Assembly (NCBI RefSeq): GCF_003965815.1
Contig: NZ_RXOE01000002.1
Location: 62,001-126,000, forward strand
Source: Variovorax gossypii
GTDB lineage: Bacteria > Pseudomonadota > Gammaproteobacteria > Burkholderiales > Burkholderiaceae_C
Reading direction: 5' to 3'
DNA: 64,000 bases
Shown piece by piece: positions 17,993 to 25,936 of the stretch. Each line of letters begins with the position of its first letter. Position 1 is the first letter of the stretch. A program made the translations under genes and the position numbers. The notes beneath the pieces were generated by a model. The model ran no database searches. It was given only the letters and a program-made list of their open reading frames with translations, and had not been told where the DNA came from.

Positions 17993-19030
17993 TCAGAGCA
18001 GGGGAGCCCGCAGCTCCAGCCGCGTTCCCCGGCCGGGCGTGGAATCGATGCGCAGGGAGCCTTCGATCTCCCTCGCCCTTTCGCTCATGCCGAGCAGGCC
18101 GAGCGCGGGCCTGGGCAGCGATGCCGGGTCGAAGCCCTGGCCGTCGTCCTTCATCGAGAGCACGACTTCGTCTTCGATGGACGCCAGGTGAACCTCGACC
18201 GAACCGGCTTGCGAGTGGCGTGCCACGTTGGTCAGCGCTTCGCTGAAGATCCGGTAGACCGCAAGCGCCCGTCTCGGCGAAAGACGCACGGACATTTCCT
18301 GCGAGTGGACCTGGTGGGCAATGCCGTGGCGCTGCGAGAACTCCTGCAGGTCGCGCTGCACCGCGACCGACAGGTCCAGATGATCGAGCGCGCTCGGGCG
18401 CAGGGCCTCGGACATGCGCTTCACCGCATCGATGGTTTCCTGCGTCAGCCCCAGAATGCCTCTGACCAGCTCGCGCGTCTCATCGCTTTCGGTGCGCTTC
18501 AGCACCCGCGAAGCATCCATCTTGATCGACGTGAGCATGCCGCCCAGCACGTCGTGCATGTCGCGGGCGATGTCCTGTCGCTGCTCCTCCAGCTTCCTGG
18601 TCGTGTGCGCGGCGAGGTCCCGCAGCTGCTCCTGCGATGCGCGAAGCTCCTGCTCGTTGCGCAGCTGCTGGGTGACGTCCACGCCGACGCCCATGACCGC
18701 GGGCCGGCCACGAAACATCATGCGCGAGCCGTGCACCTCGATGTACACCGTGTGCCCGTCGCGATGCAGGCCGCGCGTGACGAACCGGAGGCTCGGCGGA
18801 GTGCCGGCCAGCCTCAAGTGATACAGCCTCAGCACCTCGGGAAGGAAGTCGGCGGGAACCGCGCGCGACAGGTGGACGCCGATGATCTCCGCGGGCGTGT
18901 ATCCGATCAATGCCGCCCAGGTGGAGTTGGCATAGGCGAAGCACTCGTCCTGCAGTATGTAGATCCCGGCGAGCGACTGTTCGACGATCGCGTGGAAGGG
19001 GATGTCCGGCAGTGGTGGGTCCTGGGCCAT
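17993..19030 (-). CDS. PAS-domain sensor histidine kinase (HisKA_3 type)
   Basis: 345 residues, no membrane segments, so a cytoplasmic sensor. An N-terminal PAS domain (about 8-120, with ANSTWAALIGYTPAEIIG and a PAC-like tail VMGVGVDVTQQ) leads through a coiled-coil linker (125-150) to a HisKA_3 dimerisation domain with phospho-acceptor His159 in RDMHDVLGG. A HATPase domain follows (FSEALTNVARHS N-box, DDGQGF, LGLLGMSERA). It is NarX/DegS-like in layout and pairs with the NarL-type regulator directly downstream. The signal is unknown; PAS could bind haem, flavin or a small ligand. Confidence 0.92.
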   Translation of the reverse strand: MAQDPPLPDIPFHAIVEQSLAGIYILQDECFAYANSTWAALIGYTPAEIIGVHLSRAVPADFLPEVLRLYHLRLAGTPPSLRFVTRGLHRDGHTVYIEVHGSRMMFRGRPAVMGVGVDVTQQLRNEQELRASQEQLRDLAAHTTRKLEEQRQDIARDMHDVLGGMLTSIKMDASRVLKRTESDETRELVRGILGLTQETIDAVKRMSEALRPSALDHLDLSVAVQRDLQEFSQRHGIAHQVHSQEMSVRLSPRRALAVYRIFSEALTNVARHSQAGSVEVHLASIEDEVVLSMKDDGQGFDPASLPRPALGLLGMSERAREIEGSLRIDSTPGRGTRLELRAPLL

Positions 19031-19067
19031 GGGAGTGGCAGGTCGCTACTCGGGAGAGGACGCGAGC

Positions 19068-20174
19068 CTACCTGGAGGTGATGTTGCCATCCAGCGTATA
19101 TGCCTTGAAGAAGTCCCAGCTGATCTGCGAAGCATCGGGCCCCCTGGGGTCGCTGAAGGCCATGCCCGGCTTGCCGCCGCTCCAGGCATGGTTCATTCCT
19201 TCGATGGTGTACATCTGGACCAGGACCTTGCTGTTGTCGCTGCTCATGTAGGTCTCCTTTTTGTAGGCACGCTTCTCCGGAGTCTCGGCGACCGATTCCG
19301 TGGTGCTCGGCTTGTTGCGCTTGTATCCGTCGTCGTACGAAACCTGGCCTGCCGGATTCTGGTAGGGCACGGAGTCATTGTCCCTGGCATCGTCGGCGAG
19401 GTCGTTGGTCTGGACGAACTGCTGGGCGGCCTGCCTGCCGTTCTTCGGATTGACCACGATGTCCGTGGTGCCGTGGAAGACGAGCATCGGCACCTGGCGG
19501 CGGAGCTTGCCGCCGCACTCCCAGGCGTCCTGGCCCCGCACGTCGGGGTCGAAGATGCTGCCGAACGGCAGTACCGCGATGTCGCTGACGGGGCCGGTGG
19601 CGGCCTTGTACATCCCTCCGGAATGGATCGCCGCGGCGGCGAAGACGTCCGGATAGCAGGCGGCCATGATGGCCGTCATGCCTCCTCCAGCGGAGATGCC
19701 CGCGACATACACGCGCTGGCGGTCCGCGACGCTCCTGTAGGAAGTCATCACCTCCTGCAGGATCCCGTGGATCGCGCCGGCTTCGCCCGAGTTGCGCGCC
19801 TGGTTCTCGGGGTTGTAGAAGTTCCAGCATCCCATCGGGTTGCGCACGACCGGCTCCTTGGGATAGACGACGATGAAGCCCTCCCTGTCCGCGATGTCGT
19901 TCATGCGGCTGACCTCCGCCATGTTCTCCGGGTTCGAGGTGCAGCCGTGCAGCAACAGGAGAACGGGCATCTTCGCTCCCGAAAGAACGCTGGCGCCGTA
20001 GCCGGAAGGCAGCCACACCTTGTACGTGTAGGTGTTCAGGAGAAAGGGCCACGATGCGACGAAGATTCCGTCTTTCCATTGGCCGGCCGGAGTTCCGGCG
20101 AAGCACAGCGACGCGCACAACAAGGGAACGATCCGCAGCGCCTGGATGAGCGCGCGGGCTTTCTTGAAGAACAT
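19068..20174 (-). CDS. Secreted PHB-depolymerase-family esterase
   Basis: 368-residue alpha/beta hydrolase with a signal peptide (hydrophobic residues 8-26, cleavage near FAG). The oxyanion region LLLLHGCTSNPENM and the nucleophile Ser161 in GISAGGGM are typical of the esterase_phb family (LpqC/polyhydroxybutyrate depolymerase, feruloyl esterase relatives). The C-terminal EGMNHAWSGG supplies the catalytic His, and GTTDIVV the Asp. It ends 37 bp upstream of the kinase gene on the same strand. It may degrade external short-chain polyester or ester-linked plant material; the exact substrate is not decidable. Confidence 0.88.
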   Translation of the reverse strand: MFFKKARALIQALRIVPLLCASLCFAGTPAGQWKDGIFVASWPFLLNTYTYKVWLPSGYGASVLSGAKMPVLLLLHGCTSNPENMAEVSRMNDIADREGFIVVYPKEPVVRNPMGCWNFYNPENQARNSGEAGAIHGILQEVMTSYRSVADRQRVYVAGISAGGGMTAIMAACYPDVFAAAAIHSGGMYKAATGPVSDIAVLPFGSIFDPDVRGQDAWECGGKLRRQVPMLVFHGTTDIVVNPKNGRQAAQQFVQTNDLADDARDNDSVPYQNPAGQVSYDDGYKRNKPSTTESVAETPEKRAYKKETYMSSDNSKVLVQMYTIEGMNHAWSGGKPGMAFSDPRGPDASQISWDFFKAYTLDGNITSR

Positions 20175-20360
20175 GGATTGCCTCCTGGGGTCTTGTGGAT
20201 CGCAGGCTGCATGCAGCGCTGCGCCACGGATTTGACTGACCCGTCGGCATAGCTGCCATCGGAAGATTCTGATTGCGGCAGCGGGTTATCCCGTCCACGG
20301 AGGCGTACTTCCGCGGGTTCAGGGCCCCGGGGAGCCCGAAGGCCTGCTCCCGGTCGCGCC

Positions 20361-21344
20361 CTAGTGCGTCAGCATTGCCGACGCGGCAGGCTTCTCCGCC
20401 TCGCGCCGCTGGAACTCGCGCGGCGACACGCCGTACTGCGCCTTGAACGCTCGGCAGAAATGCGCGCTGCTGTTGAAGCCCCAGGCGAAGGCGATCTCCG
20501 ACACCGATGCGCGCCGGCCCGCCGCGTTGCGCAGCGCCTCGCCGCAGCGCTCCAGGCGCATCTGCCAGATGAAGCGGTCGAGCGTCTGGTCCTCGTCCTC
20601 GAACACGCGGTGCAGGTAGCGCTTGGAGCAGCGCAGCTGCTGCGCGATGAGGTCCAGCGACAGGGCCGGGTCGGCGAGGTGCGCGTGAACGAACTGCTTC
20701 ACGCGCGCCTTGAGCACGCCCGGCACCGGGTGCGCGCCGAACTGCTCGTCGGAGTGCGTGGCCAGCGTGGATGCCAGCAGGCCCAGCACCGTGTCGCTGA
20801 CAGAGCGGCCGACCGCGTTGGGCAGCGAGGGCAGCTGGTCGGCCAGCGAGGTGAGGAAGGAGCCGAGCACCGCGTAGAGCCCCTGCATCGCGGGCGTGTG
20901 CGCCTCGCAGGTGTGCAGGTCGGGAATCTTCATGCCCTTGAACTGCTGGCGCGGGATGGTGATGGCCAGCAGGCGCGAGCGCTCCGGGTTGGTGATGGCG
21001 TAGGGCACGCGCGGGTCGTACAGGCTCCAGTCGCCGGGGTGCAGGTGGAACTCGCGGTCGCGCTGCGAGATGTGGCCGTGGCCCTCGAGCTGCAGCACCA
21101 GCTTGTAGTGCTCGTCGAGCGCGATCTCGCTGCGCGTGTCGGGGCGCGCCACGCGGTGCGATGGCGCCTCGATCATGAACATGCCCAGCGGGCCGAGCTC
21201 GTAGGCGTCCATGCGCGCGTCGAAGGTGCCTGCGTCCAGGCATTGCACGCTCAGCGCGCCGAAGTAGGAGGTGTTGATCCTGCCCCAGCAGGCCTGCCGG
21301 TCGGCGGGGTGTTCGAGCAGCGTGCTGAAGTGGAGTGCGTTCAT
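20361..21344 (-). CDS. AraC-family transcriptional regulator
   Basis: 327 residues: an N-terminal cupin-like AraC_binding_2 domain (YFGALSVQCLDAGTFDARM and HPGDWSLYDPRVPYAI) and a C-terminal double helix-turn-helix (LSLDLIAQQLRCSKRYLHRVFEDE and SVSEIAFAWGFNSSAHFCRAFKAQYGVSPREF). Layout resembles FeaR-like activators of amine or alcohol catabolism. The ATG at 21342-21344 is chosen because the predicted domain begins there; the frame is open further upstream without a ribosome site. The target is unknown; the adjacent esterase is one candidate. Confidence 0.9.
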   Translation of the reverse strand: MNALHFSTLLEHPADRQACWGRINTSYFGALSVQCLDAGTFDARMDAYELGPLGMFMIEAPSHRVARPDTRSEIALDEHYKLVLQLEGHGHISQRDREFHLHPGDWSLYDPRVPYAITNPERSRLLAITIPRQQFKGMKIPDLHTCEAHTPAMQGLYAVLGSFLTSLADQLPSLPNAVGRSVSDTVLGLLASTLATHSDEQFGAHPVPGVLKARVKQFVHAHLADPALSLDLIAQQLRCSKRYLHRVFEDEDQTLDRFIWQMRLERCGEALRNAAGRRASVSEIAFAWGFNSSAHFCRAFKAQYGVSPREFQRREAEKPAASAMLTH

Positions 21345-21480
21345 GCCGTGGGTTCCCTGGAAGGCGCCCGGAAGCGCCTCCGCAGGATAGGCATGCGACG
21401 GCGCGACATCATCGGTGTTTCCACCCGGGGCGTGCGGGAGGCTGCGCTTCCGGTCAATGCGCAGTGCGCTGTGGATCAAC

Positions 21481-22416
21481 TCAGCGTACGGGCTTGCCGC
21501 CGAACGTGTCCGCCATGAGGCCGATGAGCCACTGCAGGGCCGGATCGGCATCGCGCGCGGCCGTCCACAGCAGCGAGACCTCGTAAGCCGGTGTTTCGAA
21601 AGGCAAGGGGCTCACCGCCAGCCCGAGCGCGTCGCGCCAGGTGGCGGCAGCGAAGGTGGGCACGGTGGTGATGGCGGGCATCTGCCGCACGATGAAGGGG
21701 CTGGTCGCGAAGTTGCGGCTCGAGAAGACGACCTTGCGCGAGTGCCCCCGTTCGCGCAGCAGCTCGTCGACGAGGCCGCTGAGGTCGGCGCTGAACGAGG
21801 TGAGCAGGTGCGGGTGGCGCAGGTACTCGGCGAGCGTGATTTTCTTTCCACGTACCTTCACGAGTTCGGGGTTGTAGACACAGACAAAGCTCCAGCCGAA
21901 GAGCGCGCGCTGCCGGTGCCAGGTGGCGCAGTCGATGAAGACGCCCACCGCCAGTTCGATCTCTGCCGCGTCGAGCATTGCAGGCGCGTTCGTGCGGTCG
22001 GCCTCGCGCGCGATGAGCCGCACGCCCGGGGCCTCTTCGGCAAGCCGCTGCATGAGCCGCGGCATCAGCGCCACTTCGAGCGCATCGCTCAAGCCGATGC
22101 GGAACACGCGCTCGGCCTTCGCCGGGTCGAACGCCGGCCGCGCGTGCAGCGCCTGCTGCAGCGACAGCAGCAGCGGCTCGATGACGCGCGCGAGCTCGAG
22201 CGCGCGCGGCGTCGGCGTCATGCCGTGCGAGGTGCGCACGAACAGCTCGTCGCCCAGCGCGGCGCGCAGGCGCTTGAGCGCTCCGCTCAGCGCAGGCTGG
22301 CCGATGAACAGGCGCTGTGCCGCGCGCGTGACGCTGCGTTCGTGCAGCAGCGCGTGGAACACCAGCAGCAGGTTCAGGTCGATCCGCCTGAAATCACTTT
22401 CATTGATGTATTCCAT
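21481..22416 (-). CDS. LysR-family transcriptional regulator
   Basis: 311 residues with an N-terminal winged helix (RIDLNLLLVFHALLHERSVTRAAQRLFIGQPALSGALKRL) and a LysR substrate-binding domain. The N-terminal pattern is of the NodD/LinR-like branch. The ATG at 22416 gives MEYINES; a longer open frame upstream is antisense to the SDR gene. It is divergent from the SDR at 22493 across 76 bp, the classic layout for a LysR regulator and its target, so it probably controls the SDR, hydrolase and aldehyde dehydrogenase genes. Confidence 0.92.
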   Translation of the reverse strand: MEYINESDFRRIDLNLLLVFHALLHERSVTRAAQRLFIGQPALSGALKRLRAALGDELFVRTSHGMTPTPRALELARVIEPLLLSLQQALHARPAFDPAKAERVFRIGLSDALEVALMPRLMQRLAEEAPGVRLIAREADRTNAPAMLDAAEIELAVGVFIDCATWHRQRALFGWSFVCVYNPELVKVRGKKITLAEYLRHPHLLTSFSADLSGLVDELLRERGHSRKVVFSSRNFATSPFIVRQMPAITTVPTFAAATWRDALGLAVSPLPFETPAYEVSLLWTAARDADPALQWLIGLMADTFGGKPVR

Positions 22417-22492
22417 GGTTCCAAACGATTTGAATGATAGTGCCGCGCTCCCTAACCTGAGGGCTCTTTCAGCAGCATTCAAAGGAATCGAC

Positions 22493-23218
22493 ATGACCCA
22501 GAAGGAACAACAACAGACCGTGGTGGTGGTCGGCGGCTCGTCGGGCGTGGGGCTCGAGACTGTGCGGCGCATGGCGGCGACCGGCGCGCGCGTGATCGCG
22601 ACGGGACGCGACAACGCCAAGCTGCAGGAGGCGATCGGCGGGCTCGACCCGAATGTGAGCGGCGCGGCCTTCGACGCCTGCAACCGCGGCGCGCTCGACG
22701 CCTTCTTCGAGAGCACAGGGCCCGTCGACCACCTTGTGCTCACGCTCAGCGGCGGCGAGGGCGCGGGCGAGTTCGCGCAGCTCGACCTGCAGTCGCTGCG
22801 CCGCGGCTTCGAGGCCAAGTTCTGGCCGCAGCTCGAGGCGGCGCAGGCCGGCGCGCGCGTGCTGCGCAAGGGCGGCAGCCTGACCTTCGTGACGGCGATC
22901 TCCGCGCGCAACTCGCTGCCCGGCACCGCGGGGCTGGCGGCGATCAACGGCGCGATCGAGGCGATGGTGGGCAGCCTGGCGCGCGAGCTGGCGCCGAGCC
23001 GCGTGAACGCGGTGTCGCCGGGCCTCGTCGACACGCCATGGTGGAACCGCGTGCCCGCCGCGATGAAGGACGACCTGTTCCGCCAGCAGGTCGAGACGCT
23101 GCCCGTCGGCCGCGTGGGCCGGCCGCAGGACGTGGCGCATGCGATCCAGTTTCTGATCGAGAACGGCTACACCACGGGCACCGTCATCGAGTGCGACGGG
23201 GGGCTGCGGCTGGTGTGA
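22493..23218 (+). CDS. SDR-fold protein lacking the catalytic Tyr and Lys
   Basis: 241 residues with a normal cofactor loop VVGGSSGVGLE near residue 14-24, a GRDNAKL after the second strand, and a C-terminal IECDGG. The position of the catalytic YxxxK reads L148-A-A-I-N152, so both residues are replaced. Chemistry must differ from classical SDR reduction, or the protein is a binding or regulatory member. An AAAGGA ribosome site precedes the ATG. Divergent from the LysR gene; followed by a hydrolase 191 bp on. Confidence 0.85.
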   Translation: MTQKEQQQTVVVVGGSSGVGLETVRRMAATGARVIATGRDNAKLQEAIGGLDPNVSGAAFDACNRGALDAFFESTGPVDHLVLTLSGGEGAGEFAQLDLQSLRRGFEAKFWPQLEAAQAGARVLRKGGSLTFVTAISARNSLPGTAGLAAINGAIEAMVGSLARELAPSRVNAVSPGLVDTPWWNRVPAAMKDDLFRQQVETLPVGRVGRPQDVAHAIQFLIENGYTTGTVIECDGGLRLV

Positions 23219-23286
23219 ACCAGCGGCGCCGGCAGTACCCGAAAGTTCCCGGAGCGGGGCATGCACGGGGCGGACATCGAAATGTT

Positions 23287-23314
23287 TTGTTGAAAAAACT
23301 GCGCCAGATACAGA
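23287..23314 (+). promoter_or_regulatory. Candidate sigma-70 promoter for the hydrolase/ALDH pair
   Basis: TTGTTG, 16-bp spacer, TACAGA, ending about 95 bp before the ATG at 23410. The 190-bp gap with an A-tract supports a separate promoter here. Weak matches, so tentative. Confidence 0.35.
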
Positions 23315-23409
23315 GCGATACGCAGGGCCGGGCGAATGGTGGTTCGAGGGGCGACATTCGCACCTGTCAGCCCTTCCACCACGAACCAATCGATCATCAG
23401 GACAGCCCA

Positions 23410-24426
23410 ATGACATCGTCGCTCCAACTGCCCCGCAGAACCTTCCTCGCAGCCGCCGCCCTCGGTGCCGCGGCCACCCAGCTCGCAGCGCTCACGCCGG
23501 CCTTCGCCCAGGCCGCCGGCGCGCCCCGGCGCCTCGAACCGCTCAAGAGCATCGATGCCGGCACGCTCAACATCGGCTACTACGAAGCGGGCCCGGCCAA
23601 CGGCGCGCCCGTGATCCTGCTGCACGGCTGGCCCTACGACATCCACATGTTCGTCGACGTGGCACCGGCGCTCGCGGCGGCGGGCTTCCGCGTCATCGTG
23701 CCGTACCTGCGCGGCTACGGCACCACGCGCTTCCTGTCGGCCGACACGCCGCGCAACGGGCAGCAGTCGGTGGTCGCCGTCGACATCATCGCGCTGATGG
23801 ATGCGCTGAAGATCCAGGTCGCCACCGTCGCCGGCTGCGACTGGGGCGCGCGCACCGCCTGCATCATGGCCGCGCTGTGGCCGCAGCGCGTGAAGGCGCT
23901 GGTTTCGGTCAGCGGCTACCTGATCGGCAGCCAGGAGGCCGGCAAGGTGCCGCTGCCGCCGCAGGCCGAGCTGCAGTGGTGGTACCAGTACTACTTCGCG
24001 ACCGAGCGCGGCCGCGCGGGCTACGAGAAGAACCGCCACGACTTCGCCAAGCTCATCTGGCAGACCGCGTCGCCCAAGTGGAACTTCGACGCCGCCACCT
24101 TCGATCGCAGCGCCGTGGCGCTCGACAACCCCGACCACGTGGCCATCACGGTCCACAACTACCGCTGGCGCCTCGGCCTGGTCGAGGGCGAGGCCAAGTA
24201 CCAGGCGCTGGAGGACCGGCTCGCCAAGGCTCCGGTGATCGGCGTGCCGACCATCACGCTCGAAGGCGACGCCAACGGCGCGCCGCACCCGGAGCCCAGC
24301 GCCTACGCGAAGAAGTTCTCGGGTCGCTACGAGCATCGGCTGGTCAGCGGCGGCATCGGCCACAACCTGCCGCAGGAAGCGCCCGAGGCCTTCACGAAGG
24401 CGGTGATCGACGCCGCGCGCGGCTGA
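23410..24426 (+). CDS. Tat-exported alpha/beta hydrolase (epoxide-hydrolase/dehalogenase-like)
   Basis: 338 residues. The N-terminus has a twin-arginine motif (PRRTFLAAAALG) and cleavage near AFAQA, so it is likely folded before export. The fold shows ILLHGWPYD with the oxyanion region, and the nucleophile elbow GCDWGA with Asp144. An Asp nucleophile is typical of epoxide hydrolases, haloalkane dehalogenases and fluoroacetate dehalogenases. A late GGIGHNLPQE supplies the catalytic His. It is followed at 33 bp by an aldehyde dehydrogenase. Confidence 0.88.
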   Translation: MTSSLQLPRRTFLAAAALGAAATQLAALTPAFAQAAGAPRRLEPLKSIDAGTLNIGYYEAGPANGAPVILLHGWPYDIHMFVDVAPALAAAGFRVIVPYLRGYGTTRFLSADTPRNGQQSVVAVDIIALMDALKIQVATVAGCDWGARTACIMAALWPQRVKALVSVSGYLIGSQEAGKVPLPPQAELQWWYQYYFATERGRAGYEKNRHDFAKLIWQTASPKWNFDAATFDRSAVALDNPDHVAITVHNYRWRLGLVEGEAKYQALEDRLAKAPVIGVPTITLEGDANGAPHPEPSAYAKKFSGRYEHRLVSGGIGHNLPQEAPEAFTKAVIDAARG

Positions 24427-24459
24427 GTCGACAAGGCCCTGAGCGCAGGAGCGACGACC

Positions 24460-25887
24460 ATGTGGAACATCCAACAGGCCTACATCGACGGCGCCTTCGT
24501 GCCCGTGCAGGGCAGCGAGCGGCTGGAGATGCTCAGCCCGGCCACCGGGCAGCCGATCGGCACCGTGACGCTGGCGAATCGCGACGATGCGAAGCGCGCG
24601 ATCGAGGCCGCGAGCCGGGCGCAGCCGGCGCTGGCGGGCAGCACCAAGGCGCAGCGCATCGACATGCTCAGGCGCCTCGAAGCCGCCGTGCTGGCGCGCA
24701 CCGAGCAGATCTGCGAAGCCACGATCGAGGAGTACGGAGGCCCGCTGGCCCGTTCGCGATGGGTCAGCAACTACGCCTCGCAATGCTTCGCCGACACGGC
24801 CCGCATGCTGGAGGGCTACGACTTCGAACGGCGCATGGGCGATGCCGTCGTGCGCATGGAGCCGGTCGGCGTCGCGGGCCTCATCGCGCCCTGGAACAGC
24901 ACCGCCGGCAGCATCTGCAGCAAGCTGGCCTCGGCCATCGCCGCGGGCTGCGCATCGGTGATCAAGCCCAGCGAGTTCAGCCCGTTGCAGGCGCGGGTCG
25001 TGACCGAGGCGCTGCACGAGGCCGGCTTGCCGGCAGGCGCCGTCAACGTGCTGCTCGGGCGCGGCGGCGACGTGGGCGACGAGATCGCCACTCATCCGGC
25101 GATCGCAAAGATCTCGTTCACCGGCTCCACGGCTACCGGCAAGCTCATCGCACGCGCAGGCCTGGAGACGCTGAAGCGCGTGAGCCTCGCGCTCTCCGGC
25201 AAGTCGGCCACCGTGGTGCTGGACGACGCCGACCTGGCCACGGTGCTGCCCATGGCACTGGGCGCGGCCTTCATGAACAACGGCCAGGCCTGCGTGGCCG
25301 GTACGCGTCTGCTGATTCCGAACGCGCGCATGGCGCAGGCCATCGAAGGCCTGCGCGTGGCGGCAGCGGCGATGCGCGTGGGCGATCCGCGCGACCCCGC
25401 CACCGCGGTCGGGCCGCTCGCGAGCAAGGCGCAGTTCGAGCGCGTGCAGCGTTTCATCTGCCGCGGGCTCGAACAGGGCGCGACGCTCGTGGCCGGAGGC
25501 GAGGGGCGCCCGGACGGCTTCGACAAGGGCTGGTTCGTGCGGCCCACCGTGTTCGCGGGAGTGCGCAACGACATGGACATCGCGCGCGAGGAGATCTTCG
25601 GACCCGTGCTCTCGGTGATCGGCTACGACGGCGAGGACGAAGCGGTGGAGATCGCGAACGACTCGCCGTACGGCCTGCAGGCCTACGTTTTCTCCTCGCA
25701 GCCGCAGCGCGCGCTGGACGTGGCTTCGCGGCTGCGCGTCGGCTCGGTGCTGGTCAACCGCGTCACGCCCGAGCTGAGCGCGCCTTTCGGCGGCGTGAAG
25801 CAGTCGGGCATCGGCAGGGAGTTCGGGCTCTTCGGCATGGAAGCCTTCCTGGAGCCGAAGACCGTGGCCCTTGCGCAGCCGGGCTGA
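24460..25887 (+). CDS. Aldehyde dehydrogenase family protein lacking the general-base Glu
   Basis: 475 residues with PWNSTAGSICSK, KPSEFSPLQ, SFTGSTATGKLI and the nucleophile Cys278 in GQACVAGTR. The segment that normally reads LELGGKS reads LALSGKS, with Ala244 in the position of the general base Glu. The enzyme may therefore release the acyl group by another route or turn over slowly. GGAG-like site upstream. Together with the hydrolase (33 bp before) it forms a pair that may process the product of ester, epoxide or halide hydrolysis. Confidence 0.9.
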   Translation: MWNIQQAYIDGAFVPVQGSERLEMLSPATGQPIGTVTLANRDDAKRAIEAASRAQPALAGSTKAQRIDMLRRLEAAVLARTEQICEATIEEYGGPLARSRWVSNYASQCFADTARMLEGYDFERRMGDAVVRMEPVGVAGLIAPWNSTAGSICSKLASAIAAGCASVIKPSEFSPLQARVVTEALHEAGLPAGAVNVLLGRGGDVGDEIATHPAIAKISFTGSTATGKLIARAGLETLKRVSLALSGKSATVVLDDADLATVLPMALGAAFMNNGQACVAGTRLLIPNARMAQAIEGLRVAAAAMRVGDPRDPATAVGPLASKAQFERVQRFICRGLEQGATLVAGGEGRPDGFDKGWFVRPTVFAGVRNDMDIAREEIFGPVLSVIGYDGEDEAVEIANDSPYGLQAYVFSSQPQRALDVASRLRVGSVLVNRVTPELSAPFGGVKQSGIGREFGLFGMEAFLEPKTVALAQPG

Positions 25888-25936
25888 AATCGAGCCAGGG
25901 CGGCGAGGGTGGGTGGGGCAGGCGCTATCCTGCCTC

